The notes under the pieces were generated by a model. That model saw only the letters and a program-made list of their open reading frames with translations. It had not been told where the DNA came from and made no database searches. DNA of 52,899 nt from Pullulanibacillus pueri (GTDB lineage Bacteria > Bacillota > Bacilli > Bacillales > Sporolactobacillaceae). Shown here piece by piece: positions 33,082-42,230 of this stretch (positions are counted from its first letter, which is position 1; each line of letters opens with the position of its first letter). Made by a program: the position numbers and the translations under genes. The stretch is from NCBI RefSeq assembly GCF_014639255.1, contig NZ_BMFV01000035.1, forward strand, positions 1 through 52,899, given 5' to 3'.

Positions 33082-34061
33082 CTCAGTTGGCTAAAAAGGA
33101 TAAAGTATTTTTCCCATTTGGGCAACAATTAAGTTTTGATCGTATGAGACAGTATGGATTGATTTTAGCATTGGTCGTATTATTTATTGTCATGTCCTTG
33201 GTAGCTGATAATTTCTTCGCAGTCTCAAATTTAATGAATATAGCTCGGCAACTGTCGGTTACTTCGATTGCTTCTGTAGGAATGACTCTAGTTATCTTAA
33301 TCGGCGGGATAGATTTATCAGTAGGGTCCATTCTAGCATTGTCGGGCGTTATGGCTGCAATGATGTACAGTTCTATAGAGTCGCCATTTTTAGCTCTCTT
33401 TGTAGGTGTTTTAGCTGGGGCAGCAGTTGGTTTCTTCAATGGCTTTGTCACAGCAAAAGGTCAAATTGCGGGTTTTATAACCACACTTGCGACAATGAGT
33501 GCAATAAGGGGATTAAGTTATATATTTACGGATGGAATGCCAATTTCTGAAACAAGCCCAAGTTTTATCTATATAGGAACAGGCTATTTTTGGGGCATCC
33601 CCATCCCGATATATATCATGATTATTATCCTATTACTAGGATCCTATATCGTAAAATTTACTCGTTTTGGTCGATATATTTACGCTATTGGAGGAAATGA
33701 ACAGACGAGTAAATGGTCAGGGTTGAAGGTCGATCGAGTAAAAATTTATGTTTATACAATAAGCGGTCTCTTAACGGGCTTAGCTGGAGTAATTCTAGCC
33801 TCACGATTAGCATCTGGCCAGCCAAGTGCAGGTGACGGATTTGAATTAGATGTTATTGCTGGTGTCATAGTGGGAGGGACAAGTTTATCAGGTGGTAAGG
33901 GTAATATTAGTGGAACCTTTATTGGTGTATTACTTATTGGGATCTTAGGAAATGGATTAACACTTTTGAATGTTTCCTCTTATTATCAAATGGTCATTAA
34001 GGGAGGCATTATTATTCTAGCTGTTTTATTAGATACTCTTGGACGTCGTGGTAAAGATTAA
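33078..34061 (+). CDS. Sugar ABC transporter permease (RbsC type)
   Basis: 327 residues, overlapping the ATPase gene (ATGA). BPD_transp_2 family: ASVGMTLVILIGGIDLSVGSILALSGVMAA, FNGFVTAKGQIAGFITTLATMSAIRGLSYI and VIAGVIVGGTSLSGGKGNISGTFIGVLLIGILGNGLTLL are diagnostic. About eight to ten membrane helices. It forms the channel with the upstream RbsA-type ATPase. Confidence 0.93.
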   Translation: MTQLAKKDKVFFPFGQQLSFDRMRQYGLILALVVLFIVMSLVADNFFAVSNLMNIARQLSVTSIASVGMTLVILIGGIDLSVGSILALSGVMAAMMYSSIESPFLALFVGVLAGAAVGFFNGFVTAKGQIAGFITTLATMSAIRGLSYIFTDGMPISETSPSFIYIGTGYFWGIPIPIYIMIIILLLGSYIVKFTRFGRYIYAIGGNEQTSKWSGLKVDRVKIYVYTISGLLTGLAGVILASRLASGQPSAGDGFELDVIAGVIVGGTSLSGGKGNISGTFIGVLLIGILGNGLTLLNVSSYYQMVIKGGIIILAVLLDTLGRRGKD

Positions 34062-34085
34062 AGTAACTGGGGAGGTATTTCTCTA

Positions 34086-34763
34086 TTGATAAAAATATCA
34101 GCTTCTCTTATGTGCGGAAACCCTCTAAAACTAGGTGAGGAATTAAGAAGATTAGAAGAAGCTAAAGTAGATATGATTCATTGTGATATTATGGATGGTG
34201 TTTTCGTTCCTAATATAACACTAGGGATATACATGCTAAAGGCATTTAAAGAACAGACCAAGATACCACTAGATGTTCATTTAATGGTTATGAATCCTGA
34301 TTTGTTTTTAGAGGAATTAGCGGAAATAGGGGTAGACTTTGTCACAGTACATTCAGAAACAACCTTACATTTACACAGAATCATACACAAAATCAAAGAT
34401 TTGGGAATGTGTGTTGGTGTTGCATTAAATCCATCTACACCAGTTGAAAACATTAAACATGTCATAAAAGATATCGATCTTATAATAATTATGACTGTTA
34501 ATCCTGGTTTTGCAGGACAAGCATTCATAGAAAATACCTTGGAGAAAATTACAGAGGTAAAGAAGCTTCTAGAGTTAAAAAATGTAAATGCAATGATTGA
34601 AGTGGACGGCAATATTAATAAAACAACTATACCAAGGGTAATAAATTCAGGTGCAGATGTACTTGTACTTGGGACTTCCTCAATATTTAAAGGTCCAGAT
34701 ACAGATTATAAAGAAGAAGTAGAACAAATAAGAAAATATACTGAACAAAAGATGTCAAAATAG
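34086..34763 (+). CDS. Ribulose-phosphate 3-epimerase family protein (RPE/AlsE-like)
   Basis: 225 residues from TTG 34086 with GGGGAGG upstream. TIM barrel with SASLMCGNPLKLGEELRRLEEAKVDMIHCDIMDGVFVPNITLG, PLDVHLMVMNP, TVNPGFAGQAFIENTLEKI and MIEVDGNINKTTIP: the metal His/Asp ligands and phosphate loop of the RPE superfamily. The start CGNPLKLGEEL and the NITLG context resemble the AlsE (allulose-6-phosphate epimerase) branch more than housekeeping Rpe. Within the operon it may convert a ketohexose-6-phosphate to fructose-6-phosphate; the hexose versus pentose assignment is inference. Confidence 0.82.
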   Translation: MIKISASLMCGNPLKLGEELRRLEEAKVDMIHCDIMDGVFVPNITLGIYMLKAFKEQTKIPLDVHLMVMNPDLFLEELAEIGVDFVTVHSETTLHLHRIIHKIKDLGMCVGVALNPSTPVENIKHVIKDIDLIIIMTVNPGFAGQAFIENTLEKITEVKKLLELKNVNAMIEVDGNINKTTIPRVINSGADVLVLGTSSIFKGPDTDYKEEVEQIRKYTEQKMSK

Positions 34764-34772
34764 GAGGCTGTT

Positions 34773-35768
34773 ATGTATCCCATAAAATTTGATACTATTT
34801 ATATCTCAAAACCATGGGGAAGCAGAAAGTTGAGAGAGTTTAAGCCCAATCTACCAAAGGGGATTATAGGAGAAACATGGGAAATATCCTGCCATCCGGA
34901 AAATGTAAGTATTATTGCCAATGGTCAATTTAAAGGAATGAAATTAACAGATCTTATTGAACTAGAAGGTCAAAAACTATTGGGAACTAAAATTGAGTCT
35001 GATTGGTTTCCATTAATGCTTCGCTATGTAAGTGCTGAAGAGAAACTATCTATACAAGTCCATCCTACTGATGAATTCGCCCATGAGAAAAAAGAACCAA
35101 TGGGTAAGGTAGAGGCTTGGTATATATTAGATGCAAAAGAAGGTGCCTTTCTATATGCGGGTGTCCAAACAGGAGATAAGACCGTTTTAAAGAGGGCAGC
35201 ACTTAATGGTACTATTGAAAACTATTTAAAGAAAGTTTATGTAGAAAAGGGTGATGTGGTTTTTATTCCTAGTGGTCTTATACATGCAATCTGCGAAGAT
35301 GTCACTCTTGTGGAACTATGCTGTAATAGTAACACAACCTACAGAATTTATGATTATAGCAGGGGTAGGGGCTTGGATTTAGAGTATGCTTTTCAAGTTG
35401 CAGATTTAAAGTCCACCGAATTGATCACAAAGGGTCTAGAAACAAAACGACAGGGTTACACAAAAAGCTACTTATGCTTAGACAAACATTTTGCTTGGGA
35501 AAACTATACAATAGAACAAAGTCTCAGAGAAAAAAGTGATCCTGAACGATTTTACTTATTTACCTGCGTGGAAGGGAACGGTAGGATTATTTATAACAAC
35601 ACATATGAATCAATTAACAGTGGAGAAACTTTCTTAATTCCTGCTCAACTAGGGGAGTATACATTCGAGGGGAGAATGAAAGTTTTAAAAAGTTATGTTC
35701 CTAAACTAGATAATGTGAGGGAAGAGATATTGAGAGAGATTGAATATGGAAGCCAGGAGTCTAAATAA
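34773..35768 (+). CDS. manA: Mannose-6-phosphate isomerase, class I (ManA-like)
   Basis: 331 residues, ATG behind AGGAGG, 9 bp after the epimerase stop. The N-terminal KPWGSRKLREF, ETWEISCHPENVS, LSIQVHPTDEFAHEKKEPMGKVEAWYIL and VFIPSGLIHAI supply the zinc ligands (Q and H of QVHP, E of KVEAWY, H of LIHAI) of the type I phosphomannose isomerase cupin. The short Bacillus type is about 315 residues. It makes fructose-6-phosphate from mannose-6-phosphate, a fitting last step for the operon. Confidence 0.9.
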   Translation: MYPIKFDTIYISKPWGSRKLREFKPNLPKGIIGETWEISCHPENVSIIANGQFKGMKLTDLIELEGQKLLGTKIESDWFPLMLRYVSAEEKLSIQVHPTDEFAHEKKEPMGKVEAWYILDAKEGAFLYAGVQTGDKTVLKRAALNGTIENYLKKVYVEKGDVVFIPSGLIHAICEDVTLVELCCNSNTTYRIYDYSRGRGLDLEYAFQVADLKSTELITKGLETKRQGYTKSYLCLDKHFAWENYTIEQSLREKSDPERFYLFTCVEGNGRIIYNNTYESINSGETFLIPAQLGEYTFEGRMKVLKSYVPKLDNVREEILREIEYGSQESK

Positions 35769-35850
35769 ATTTTTATTACACCAAATTAAGGTTAAAACAT
35801 TTTAAAAGTTAATAGATTGATTTAGTTTCGAAACTTATAATTAATATTAG

Positions 35851-35946
35851 AACCACAACCAAAGCTCAGCCAAGAAGAAAGGTTTCCTTAATTGTCAATT
35901 AGGGACCGGAAAACCTGGATTCTGAAGGAGCTACTCCGTTGTGGTT
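35851..35946 (+). repeat. Nested palindromic structure after manA
   Basis: Successive complementary segments: AACCACAAC (35851-35859)/GTTGTGGTT (35938-35946), AGCTC (35863-35867)/GAGCT (35928-35932), AGGTTTCC (35880-35887)/GGAAAACCT (35908-35916, one bulge), and CCTTAATTG/CAATTAGGG in the apex. It is either a long imperfect terminator, a MITE-like palindrome, or a structured RNA; I match it to no riboswitch class. Confidence 0.5.
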
Positions 35947-36130
35947 TATTTTATGGAGTTTACAACTCTATAATATTGTAAAAATTATTTACACTCAAAA
36001 TGATCATTTCATTAAGCTATCTTGTTTTGAAAAATTTTTAATACCTCTCTTCAAAAAACCCTTCATGAATTGACTGATTTTTCTTTATACTTAGTATGAG
36101 GCGAATCGTTCCGCTAAAATACTTCGCCTT

Positions 36131-36199
36131 CCACGGGCACGGCCTCAGTTCACTTTGGATTGGGTCTTTTAGTGCTCCAAAGTGAATCTTCGGACGCGT
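36131..36199. repeat. Large imperfect inverted repeat
   Basis: TTCACTTTGGA (36149-36159) pairs perfectly with TCCAAAGTGAA (36176-36186). Outside it, CCACGGGCACGGC (36131-36143) is imperfectly complementary to GCTGTTCCCGTAGG (about 36200-36213). The sequence is much richer in GC than its surroundings, as in Bacillus dispersed palindromic elements. 35947-36568 has no gene. Confidence 0.5.
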
Positions 36200-36245
36200 G
36201 CTGTTCCCGTAGGACTAAGGAAAGTAACTAGGAGAATACTCTCAG

Positions 36246-36272
36246 AAAAAATCGTCATTCTCACGATTTTTT
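36246..36272 (+). terminator. Perfect hairpin with A/T arms
   Basis: AAAAAATCGT (36246-36255) and ACGATTTTTT (36263-36272) form a 10-bp stem with a U-tract in the right arm: a two-way terminator-like hairpin not attached to a nearby gene. Confidence 0.55.
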
Positions 36273-36507
36273 GAGTCTCCGTATTTTGACCACGTTCTCC
36301 TTTTCCTACTCAATCTTTGAACTTACATTGCTCGGTATTTGTCTTCATTGTTTTTTTGTCTCAACCTCTTTTGCCATTAATTTTACAAAACACTGTTTTT
36401 TTATAAAAGAAAACTGAATTTTAAATTTAAGGGGGGGAAGGGATTTCATATAATAAAGAGGGAATTAAACGGTGACAGTTCATAAGAGTTTTAAAAAGAT
36501 TCTTTGG

Positions 36508-36519
36508 ACAAAGCTTTGT
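36508..36519 (+). promoter_or_regulatory. Short palindrome upstream of the oxidoreductase
   Basis: ACAAAGCTTTGT is a perfect 12-bp palindrome, 50 bp before the start codon. It may be an operator; no clear -10/-35 pair surrounds it. Confidence 0.35.
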
Positions 36520-36568
36520 GGGATACAAAAGGAAGGGTAAAAACACTCTCTGTTTGGAGGATTAACTA

Positions 36569-37870
36569 ATGAATAGAATTGCAATTTGTGGATTAAGCAA
36601 CAGGGCAATGGGAATGTATATCGAGCCTATCTTCACTAATTTCTCGGATAACAATCAAATTGTTGGTCTTCTTGACCCTGACCCTCGCCGTTATGAATTA
36701 GCAAAGGAAAGTTTCCCCAAGCTCAATACTGTCCCTTTATTTAGCCCAGATCGATTTCAACAAATGGTAGAAGAAATTAGGCCGAATACGATAATCGTTA
36801 CAAGCAGAGATAATACCCATATTGATTATATCTTACAGGGTTTGAAAAACGATTTAACAGTGATTACCGAGAAACCTATGGTTATAAATGCCAACGATGC
36901 CAGGAGAGTTGTGGAGGCAGAAAAAAACAGCAACGGAAAAGTAATTGTGACCTTCAATTATCGATATAATCCCTTTCATAGAAAAATTAAAGAGATGATT
37001 TTAGAAGGTAAAATCGGCCGGGTTACATCCGTTGATTTGAATTGGTATGTGGATACATACCATGGTGCGAGTTATTTTAAAAGATGGAATCGCAACAGAA
37101 AACATTCTGGCGGGTTATCGATTCATAAATCTACACACCATTTTGACTTGGTCAATTGGTGGATTAATCAAACCCCGGAGCAAATCTTTGCTTATGGTGC
37201 TTTGAATTACTATGGAAAGAATGGTGAACTGAATCCCAGTCCAATTGACAATCGTTATTGTGGTAGTTGTGAGGAGAAGATCAACTGCCAATATTATATG
37301 CGGTGGTCCAATCGAAGAAATAATATCACTGCAAAGGATGACCATATTAAGGTGGACAGTATTGAAAAGTCTTCACGAAACTATACCAATTATCGTCCAG
37401 ATTCTTGCATTTTTGACCAAGAAATTGATATAGAAGATACCTATGCTGTAACGGTTAAATATAAACAAGGGGCCTTCTTAAGCTATTCGGTTAATTTCTC
37501 TCTTCCCTATGAAGGTTATCGACTTGCGATCAATGGAACGAAAGGAAGAATTGAGACACAAGAATTTGATGAACCAAGCCGGGTTCCATTCCCTATTCCT
37601 GAACAAACGATTGACTATTATCCCCTCTTTGGTTCAAAAGAGGTGATCCATGTTGTACAAAATGAAGGGGGACATGGCGGAGGTGACCCATTGCTTCAAG
37701 AAGATCTTTTTCTAGGGGTGGACCCCGTTAGACCATTTCCTATTTTAGCTGGAGCAGAGGCTGGCGCCTATTCGATTGCAATGGGAGAAGCTGTTTGGCG
37801 GTCTAGTAAAGAGAATAGACCGTTTAGCATTGAAGAACTGCTTCGAGAGCCCAGCCATCCCTCTCATTAA
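36569..37870 (+). CDS. Gfo/Idh/MocA-family oxidoreductase
   Basis: 433 residues, ATG after TTTGGAGG. Rossmann fold at the N-terminus (MNRIAICGLSNRAMGMYIEPIF; GLLDPDPRRYELAKESFP) and the family motif VITEKPMVINANDARRVVEAEK with the EKP catalytic lysine. The substrate domain includes VTFNYRYNPFHRKIKEMILEGKIGRV and SGGLSIHKSTHHFDLVNWWI. A cysteine group CGSCEEKINC could bind metal and is found in some members acting on bulky sugars. NAD(P)-dependent oxidation of a sugar or uronate is likely. It precedes the GH115-like gene in a plant-glycan locus. Confidence 0.88.
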   Translation: MNRIAICGLSNRAMGMYIEPIFTNFSDNNQIVGLLDPDPRRYELAKESFPKLNTVPLFSPDRFQQMVEEIRPNTIIVTSRDNTHIDYILQGLKNDLTVITEKPMVINANDARRVVEAEKNSNGKVIVTFNYRYNPFHRKIKEMILEGKIGRVTSVDLNWYVDTYHGASYFKRWNRNRKHSGGLSIHKSTHHFDLVNWWINQTPEQIFAYGALNYYGKNGELNPSPIDNRYCGSCEEKINCQYYMRWSNRRNNITAKDDHIKVDSIEKSSRNYTNYRPDSCIFDQEIDIEDTYAVTVKYKQGAFLSYSVNFSLPYEGYRLAINGTKGRIETQEFDEPSRVPFPIPEQTIDYYPLFGSKEVIHVVQNEGGHGGGDPLLQEDLFLGVDPVRPFPILAGAEAGAYSIAMGEAVWRSSKENRPFSIEELLREPSHPSH

Positions 37871-37874
37871 ATGG

Positions 37875-37905
37875 TGAGAGATGTGGCGTAACACTCTCCT
37901 TTTTA
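37875..37905 (+). terminator. Probable terminator after the oxidoreductase
   Basis: An imperfect stem (GAGAG..GTG against CAC.CTC) precedes CTTTTT. A G/C-rich hairpin (GGGGG...CCCCC) follows at 37909-37927. Moderate support only. Confidence 0.4.
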
Positions 37906-38079
37906 GGCGGGGGTGTCTTCTGCCCCCTGATAAGTTTATTAGATAACTAGATTTCAAGAGTTTAATCATTTAAGGGCATAGAAATAGCGTGGCCCACTTA
38001 GGTTGGAGATTTTATCTTTTTGGCAATTTTTTCATGTCGTGATTGATATAAGAAGACCTGTAAGACAAGGAGGTTCACT

Positions 38080-40164
38080 ATGAGTAAGGATGCCTTTGTT
38101 CTAATTGATCAAAATACGATAATACGTCCGCCAGAGTCCATTTCTTCCCCTGTGCAGCACGCATTAAATATGATTAGACGGGATCACGAAAAAGTATTTG
38201 GTAAGATACCTGAATTAACAAACTCTCCTAGTGCTGCTCCTGATTTGATCGTCCGCTATGCCTTGCCTGAAGACCGCTGTCCAAATTGGCCAGAGACCTT
38301 TTGTTTTCGGTTTCATCTGATCAATGGGAAATGGACAATGCACATCATTGGCCAGGATGATCTTGGAATTATCTATGGACTGCTGTATTACAGTCAACAC
38401 TATTTAGGGGTTGATCCATTCTGGTTTTGGGCCGACTTGCCAATCTCAACAAAGGTAAGGGTGGAGATACCGACAACTGACTATAATTCAGAAAAATTCA
38501 AAGTGAAGTATCGCGGCTGGTTTGTTAATGATGAGGTCTGTTTAATTGGGTGGAAGGAAGACTATCCACCGTCAAAAGAAATATGGTACCCCGTCTTTGA
38601 AGCCTTATTACGGTGTGGAGGGAATATGGTGATTCCTGGAACGGATCTTCCGAAAGAGGGCATTCATGCCAAGCTGGCTTCGGAAATGGGCCTATGGGTC
38701 ACGCATCATCACGCTGAACCATTAGGGGCGGAAATGTTTTTGCGTGCTTATCCTGGGAAGAATCCAAATTATATGGAACATCCGGAGTTGTTCGAACAGC
38801 TTTGGAGAGAGGCCATTTTAAAACAAAAAGATCAAAAAGTGATCTGGGTTCTTTCGTTCCGCGGTCAGGGTGATGCTCCTTTCTGGTTAAATACGCCTGA
38901 GTTCGATACACCTCAAAAACGAGGTGAGATGATTTCAAAAGTGGTTGAAAAACAATATCAAATGGTATGTGAATCGATCGAGAATCCCGTTTGCTGCATG
39001 GCCTTGTACGGTGAAATCTCAGAGTTGTACAAACAAGGCTATATAAGTGTTCCAGATGGTGTTATTAAAATTTGGGCTGACAATGGATACGGAAAGATGG
39101 TTTCACGGAGACGTGAAAATGAGAACCTTCGAATACCTTCATTACCTGCTTATGGAGACCCGGGAGAACATGGAATCTACTATCATGTCACTTTTCATGA
39201 CCTGCAAGCATCCAATCATTTAACAATGTTTCCGTCCCCTCTTGAATTGGTAAAAGGAGAGATCGAACAGGCCTTTGAAACTGGGGCTCATTCCTATCTA
39301 TTGCTCAATAGCGGGAATATTCGGATGCATCTCTATCCATTAGATTTAGTCAGTCATTTATGGAGAACCGGAGAAGTCCAGATTATTCCGCATTTAGAGG
39401 CTTTTGTTCAGCGACTTTATTCATCATACCACAAGCGGATTGAGCATGTGTATCGGGATTATTCAAACCACACTATATCTTATGGACCCCATCCAGATGA
39501 TCAGGCAGGTGAGCAATTCTATCATCACCCTGCTAGACACATTATCGGACATTGGCTTCAAGGTAAGTGTCATTTACCTGTGCGCAGTCTATTTTGGGCG
39601 ACTGGTGAGGTTCCTTTTAACGATCAAATCAATTGGTTTAAGGCGAAATGTGAGGAGGCTCTTTTGGGCTGGATGGATTTATTAGAGGAGTGCTGCGATT
39701 TATTCATTCATCTGGGGGATGAGGATCAAAGGCGTTTCTATGACCAACTCATGATGCAAGTTGAATTACATGCTTCCGGATGCAGGGGAATGATTGCTTT
39801 ATGTGACGCTTACTATTCGTTTGCCAAACAGAACTATGCTGTTGCCTTCGTACAAGTCTCCCAGTCGATTCGTTCTTACAATGAAAGTCTTCTTGCATTA
39901 CGGAAGGCTGAACAGTATAAATGGAAGCATTTTTACCGGGCCGATTGGCTAACCAACATAAAAAGTACTTTATATAGTTTGGAATCATTACGTAAATATA
40001 TTAGGATGCAGGAGGACAGCCCGGACTTCTTTCTATGGTACAAAAAATACTTAATGTCAGAAACAGAAAAGTATATCTATCTGGAAAATACTCATCGAAA
40101 GCCATTATCAGATGACGATCTCGCACAGCAATTAGAAGAACTGTTTAGAAAACATCTTGGATGA
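38080..40164 (+). CDS. Glycoside hydrolase family 115-like protein (alpha-glucuronidase type)
   Basis: 694 residues, ATG behind AAGGAGG. The N-terminal helper domain ends with DDLGIIYGLLYYSQHYLGVDPFWFWADL, followed by the catalytic barrel start KVKYRGWFVNDEVCLIGWKED and LLRCGGNMVIPGTDLPKEGIHAKLASEMGLWVTHHHAEPLGAEMF, the GH115 hallmarks (R-G-W-F-N-D-E; M-G-HHxEPL). GH115 enzymes cut 4-O-methyl-glucuronic acid from xylan side chains. It is shorter than many GH115 enzymes (800-1000 residues) and has no signal peptide, so it acts inside the cell on imported oligosaccharides. The neighbouring YesMN and ABC genes agree with this. Confidence 0.85.
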   Translation: MSKDAFVLIDQNTIIRPPESISSPVQHALNMIRRDHEKVFGKIPELTNSPSAAPDLIVRYALPEDRCPNWPETFCFRFHLINGKWTMHIIGQDDLGIIYGLLYYSQHYLGVDPFWFWADLPISTKVRVEIPTTDYNSEKFKVKYRGWFVNDEVCLIGWKEDYPPSKEIWYPVFEALLRCGGNMVIPGTDLPKEGIHAKLASEMGLWVTHHHAEPLGAEMFLRAYPGKNPNYMEHPELFEQLWREAILKQKDQKVIWVLSFRGQGDAPFWLNTPEFDTPQKRGEMISKVVEKQYQMVCESIENPVCCMALYGEISELYKQGYISVPDGVIKIWADNGYGKMVSRRRENENLRIPSLPAYGDPGEHGIYYHVTFHDLQASNHLTMFPSPLELVKGEIEQAFETGAHSYLLLNSGNIRMHLYPLDLVSHLWRTGEVQIIPHLEAFVQRLYSSYHKRIEHVYRDYSNHTISYGPHPDDQAGEQFYHHPARHIIGHWLQGKCHLPVRSLFWATGEVPFNDQINWFKAKCEEALLGWMDLLEECCDLFIHLGDEDQRRFYDQLMMQVELHASGCRGMIALCDAYYSFAKQNYAVAFVQVSQSIRSYNESLLALRKAEQYKWKHFYRADWLTNIKSTLYSLESLRKYIRMQEDSPDFFLWYKKYLMSETEKYIYLENTHRKPLSDDDLAQQLEELFRKHLG

Positions 40165-40246
40165 GTTGTTAGAATCATGCTGTTATAAAGGAAAAGCGAT
40201 GACCCACTTTTACTAGGTTCTTTTCCTCATTCATCTGTTTCTGCCG

Positions 40247-40281
40247 AAGGGTTTTAAGTGCTGTCTATACTTAAAACCTTT
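40247..40281 (+). terminator. Terminator after the GH115 gene
   Basis: AAGGGTTTTAAGT (40247-40259) pairs with ACTTAAAACCTTT (40269-40281) with one wobble; CTCCCGTTTAATT follows. Confidence 0.65.
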
Positions 40282-40448
40282 CTCCCGTTTAATTCATTTG
40301 CCCGTTAGTATAAAATAAGTTTAATGACTAGAGAAGGTTAGGAAGCGTATCAAGTGTTCTGATAGTCGCGTCTATTTTTTTGAGGGTCTATGTATGCGTT
40401 ATCATTTTTAATAAAATTCTAAAAAGAGCCAAATTGGAGACATCACAA

Positions 40449-42230
40449 ATGACACGGATGTTTAAAAAGAGTTATGGTGATCTTAAATTTAAATACAAGC
40501 TGTTTACTTTAATTTCATTAATTATGATCATTTCCTTTTCTTTTACCTTTATAGGACTCCAATATGCTTTTTATAGTTACGATAAGCAACTTTACAGAAA
40601 ATCATCCCAGCTTCTGAGTTCTTCATCTAGCAGTATTGAAAACGAGCTCCAAAAAATAAAAGATGTTTCTTATAATATTGTCACAGACCCTCAGGTTCAA
40701 AAGGACTTGATCTCCCAAATTACACATTCTAATAGCTATGATCGATTTTTGATTCGATCTAACATGACAGACAAGCTTTTAAGCTATGTTAACAACAATC
40801 CATACATTCAATCCATTGATTTAGTGGATGTAAATGGACAGGATAGCAATGTTGGGACAAGAACAGTTAAATTAACAGAGAAACAACAGACAACGATCAT
40901 CAATATGGCTAAAAAGGAACACGGCACAGCAGTCTGGATCAATCCTGAGGGCAAAGACTTAACTCTTTTTATAGCTCGAGAGGTTCGAGAGTATAATGAC
41001 CTAAGCTTTAGGTCGATTGGTACGTTGATTATAAGGATTGATATTGATCACCTTGTAAATGGACTGCTGCAGGGAACTAATGAGTCAAACGGGGATTTTA
41101 TAATTTTTGATAAGCAAGGGCTTATTTATCCTCAAAGAATCAACAGCGCCTACAAACATCTGACACTTTCATTAAACCAAAATTCTGGATATGAAATTAG
41201 GAAAATGGGAGAAAAGAATTACTTTATTGTCCATTTTAAATCCCATTACCTTGACTGGGATTATGTAAATGTCATCCCATTTAATGAAATTTTTCAAAAG
41301 GTTGGGGTTGTAAAAACAGCTTTAATCCTCATTTTTATCATCATGTATGTTATTGTAGCCATTTTGGGACTCAGATTTGCTCGAAACATCACAAGCCCAT
41401 TAGAGAATCTCGTAAATGGCATGCACTATGCACAAATCGGAGATTTTAAAGAGGCACAAAAAGGATTCTTAAAGCCTGCCTTTTTGCATGATGATGAGGT
41501 GGGACAGCTGCACAAAAACTTTCAAAAAATGATTCAAAAAATTGACGAGCTTGTAAACGAAAACCTTTCAAAGCAGATTACAATAAAAGAAACAGAATTC
41601 AAAGCCTTACAAGCTCAAATTAATCCTCATTTTTTATATAATACTTTGGAATCCATCAATTGGTTGGCCAAAATGGGGGATCAGGAACAAATTTCAAAGA
41701 TGGTAGAAGCTCTTGGATTTTTGCTTCGAAACTCCATTAGTTTAAAAAAGCCGCTGATTACAATTGAATCTGAACTTAATATTGTTGAAAATTATATTAT
41801 TATACAAAAGTATCGATTTGAGGAGAGATTAAACTTCACGATTAATGTGAATCCTGATGTATTTGACTTTTTAATCCCGAAGCTAACCCTGCAGCCACTT
41901 GTGGAAAATGCTATCAATTATGCACTGGAGACTAGGATTGAATCTTGCAACATTCGCATCGAGTCTATTTTATATCAAGAGAACTTCCAGCTTATTGTTG
42001 AGGATAATGGTCCGGGAATGGATCCTGCTATTTTAGAAAAGGTAAAAAAGGGAGAAATCAAAACCCGGGGGCAAGGCATCGGGTTATCCAACATAGATGA
42101 ACGAATTAAGCTTTTATTTGGGTCGCAATATGGTGTAACGATTGAAAGCCAACCTAATAACGGAACAAAAATCCTTATACTTCTTCCTTACAAAAGGGGT
42201 GAAGAACATGTTCAAAGTGATGTTAGTTGA
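40449..42230 (+). CDS. Sensor histidine kinase, YesM/LytS-like
   Basis: 593 residues from ATG 40449 (MTRMFKKSYGDLKFKYK; GGAG about 10 bp ahead). Membrane helix 1 (LFTLISLIMIISFSFTFIGL), a large extracellular sensor domain (about residues 45-290), membrane helix 2 (TALILIFIIMYVIVAILGLRFA), a HAMP domain (ITSPLENLVNGMHYAQIGDF), then His_kinase PF06580 with QAQINPHFLYNTLESINWLAKM (phospho-His in NPHFLYN) and an ATPase domain with LVENAINYAL and EDNGPGM...GQGIGLSNIDERIKLLFG. Its cognate regulator gene overlaps by 23 bp. It likely senses an extracellular oligosaccharide and controls the ABC genes that follow. Confidence 0.92.
   Translation: MTRMFKKSYGDLKFKYKLFTLISLIMIISFSFTFIGLQYAFYSYDKQLYRKSSQLLSSSSSSIENELQKIKDVSYNIVTDPQVQKDLISQITHSNSYDRFLIRSNMTDKLLSYVNNNPYIQSIDLVDVNGQDSNVGTRTVKLTEKQQTTIINMAKKEHGTAVWINPEGKDLTLFIAREVREYNDLSFRSIGTLIIRIDIDHLVNGLLQGTNESNGDFIIFDKQGLIYPQRINSAYKHLTLSLNQNSGYEIRKMGEKNYFIVHFKSHYLDWDYVNVIPFNEIFQKVGVVKTALILIFIIMYVIVAILGLRFARNITSPLENLVNGMHYAQIGDFKEAQKGFLKPAFLHDDEVGQLHKNFQKMIQKIDELVNENLSKQITIKETEFKALQAQINPHFLYNTLESINWLAKMGDQEQISKMVEALGFLLRNSISLKKPLITIESELNIVENYIIIQKYRFEERLNFTINVNPDVFDFLIPKLTLQPLVENAINYALETRIESCNIRIESILYQENFQLIVEDNGPGMDPAILEKVKKGEIKTRGQGIGLSNIDERIKLLFGSQYGVTIESQPNNGTKILILLPYKRGEEHVQSDVS

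Noticed and set aside
35851..35946. Known riboswitch class after manA
   Set aside because: Conserved core motifs of the classes I can recall (SAM, purine, glmS, c-di-GMP, preQ1, lysine) are not present, and no gene follows at the right distance.
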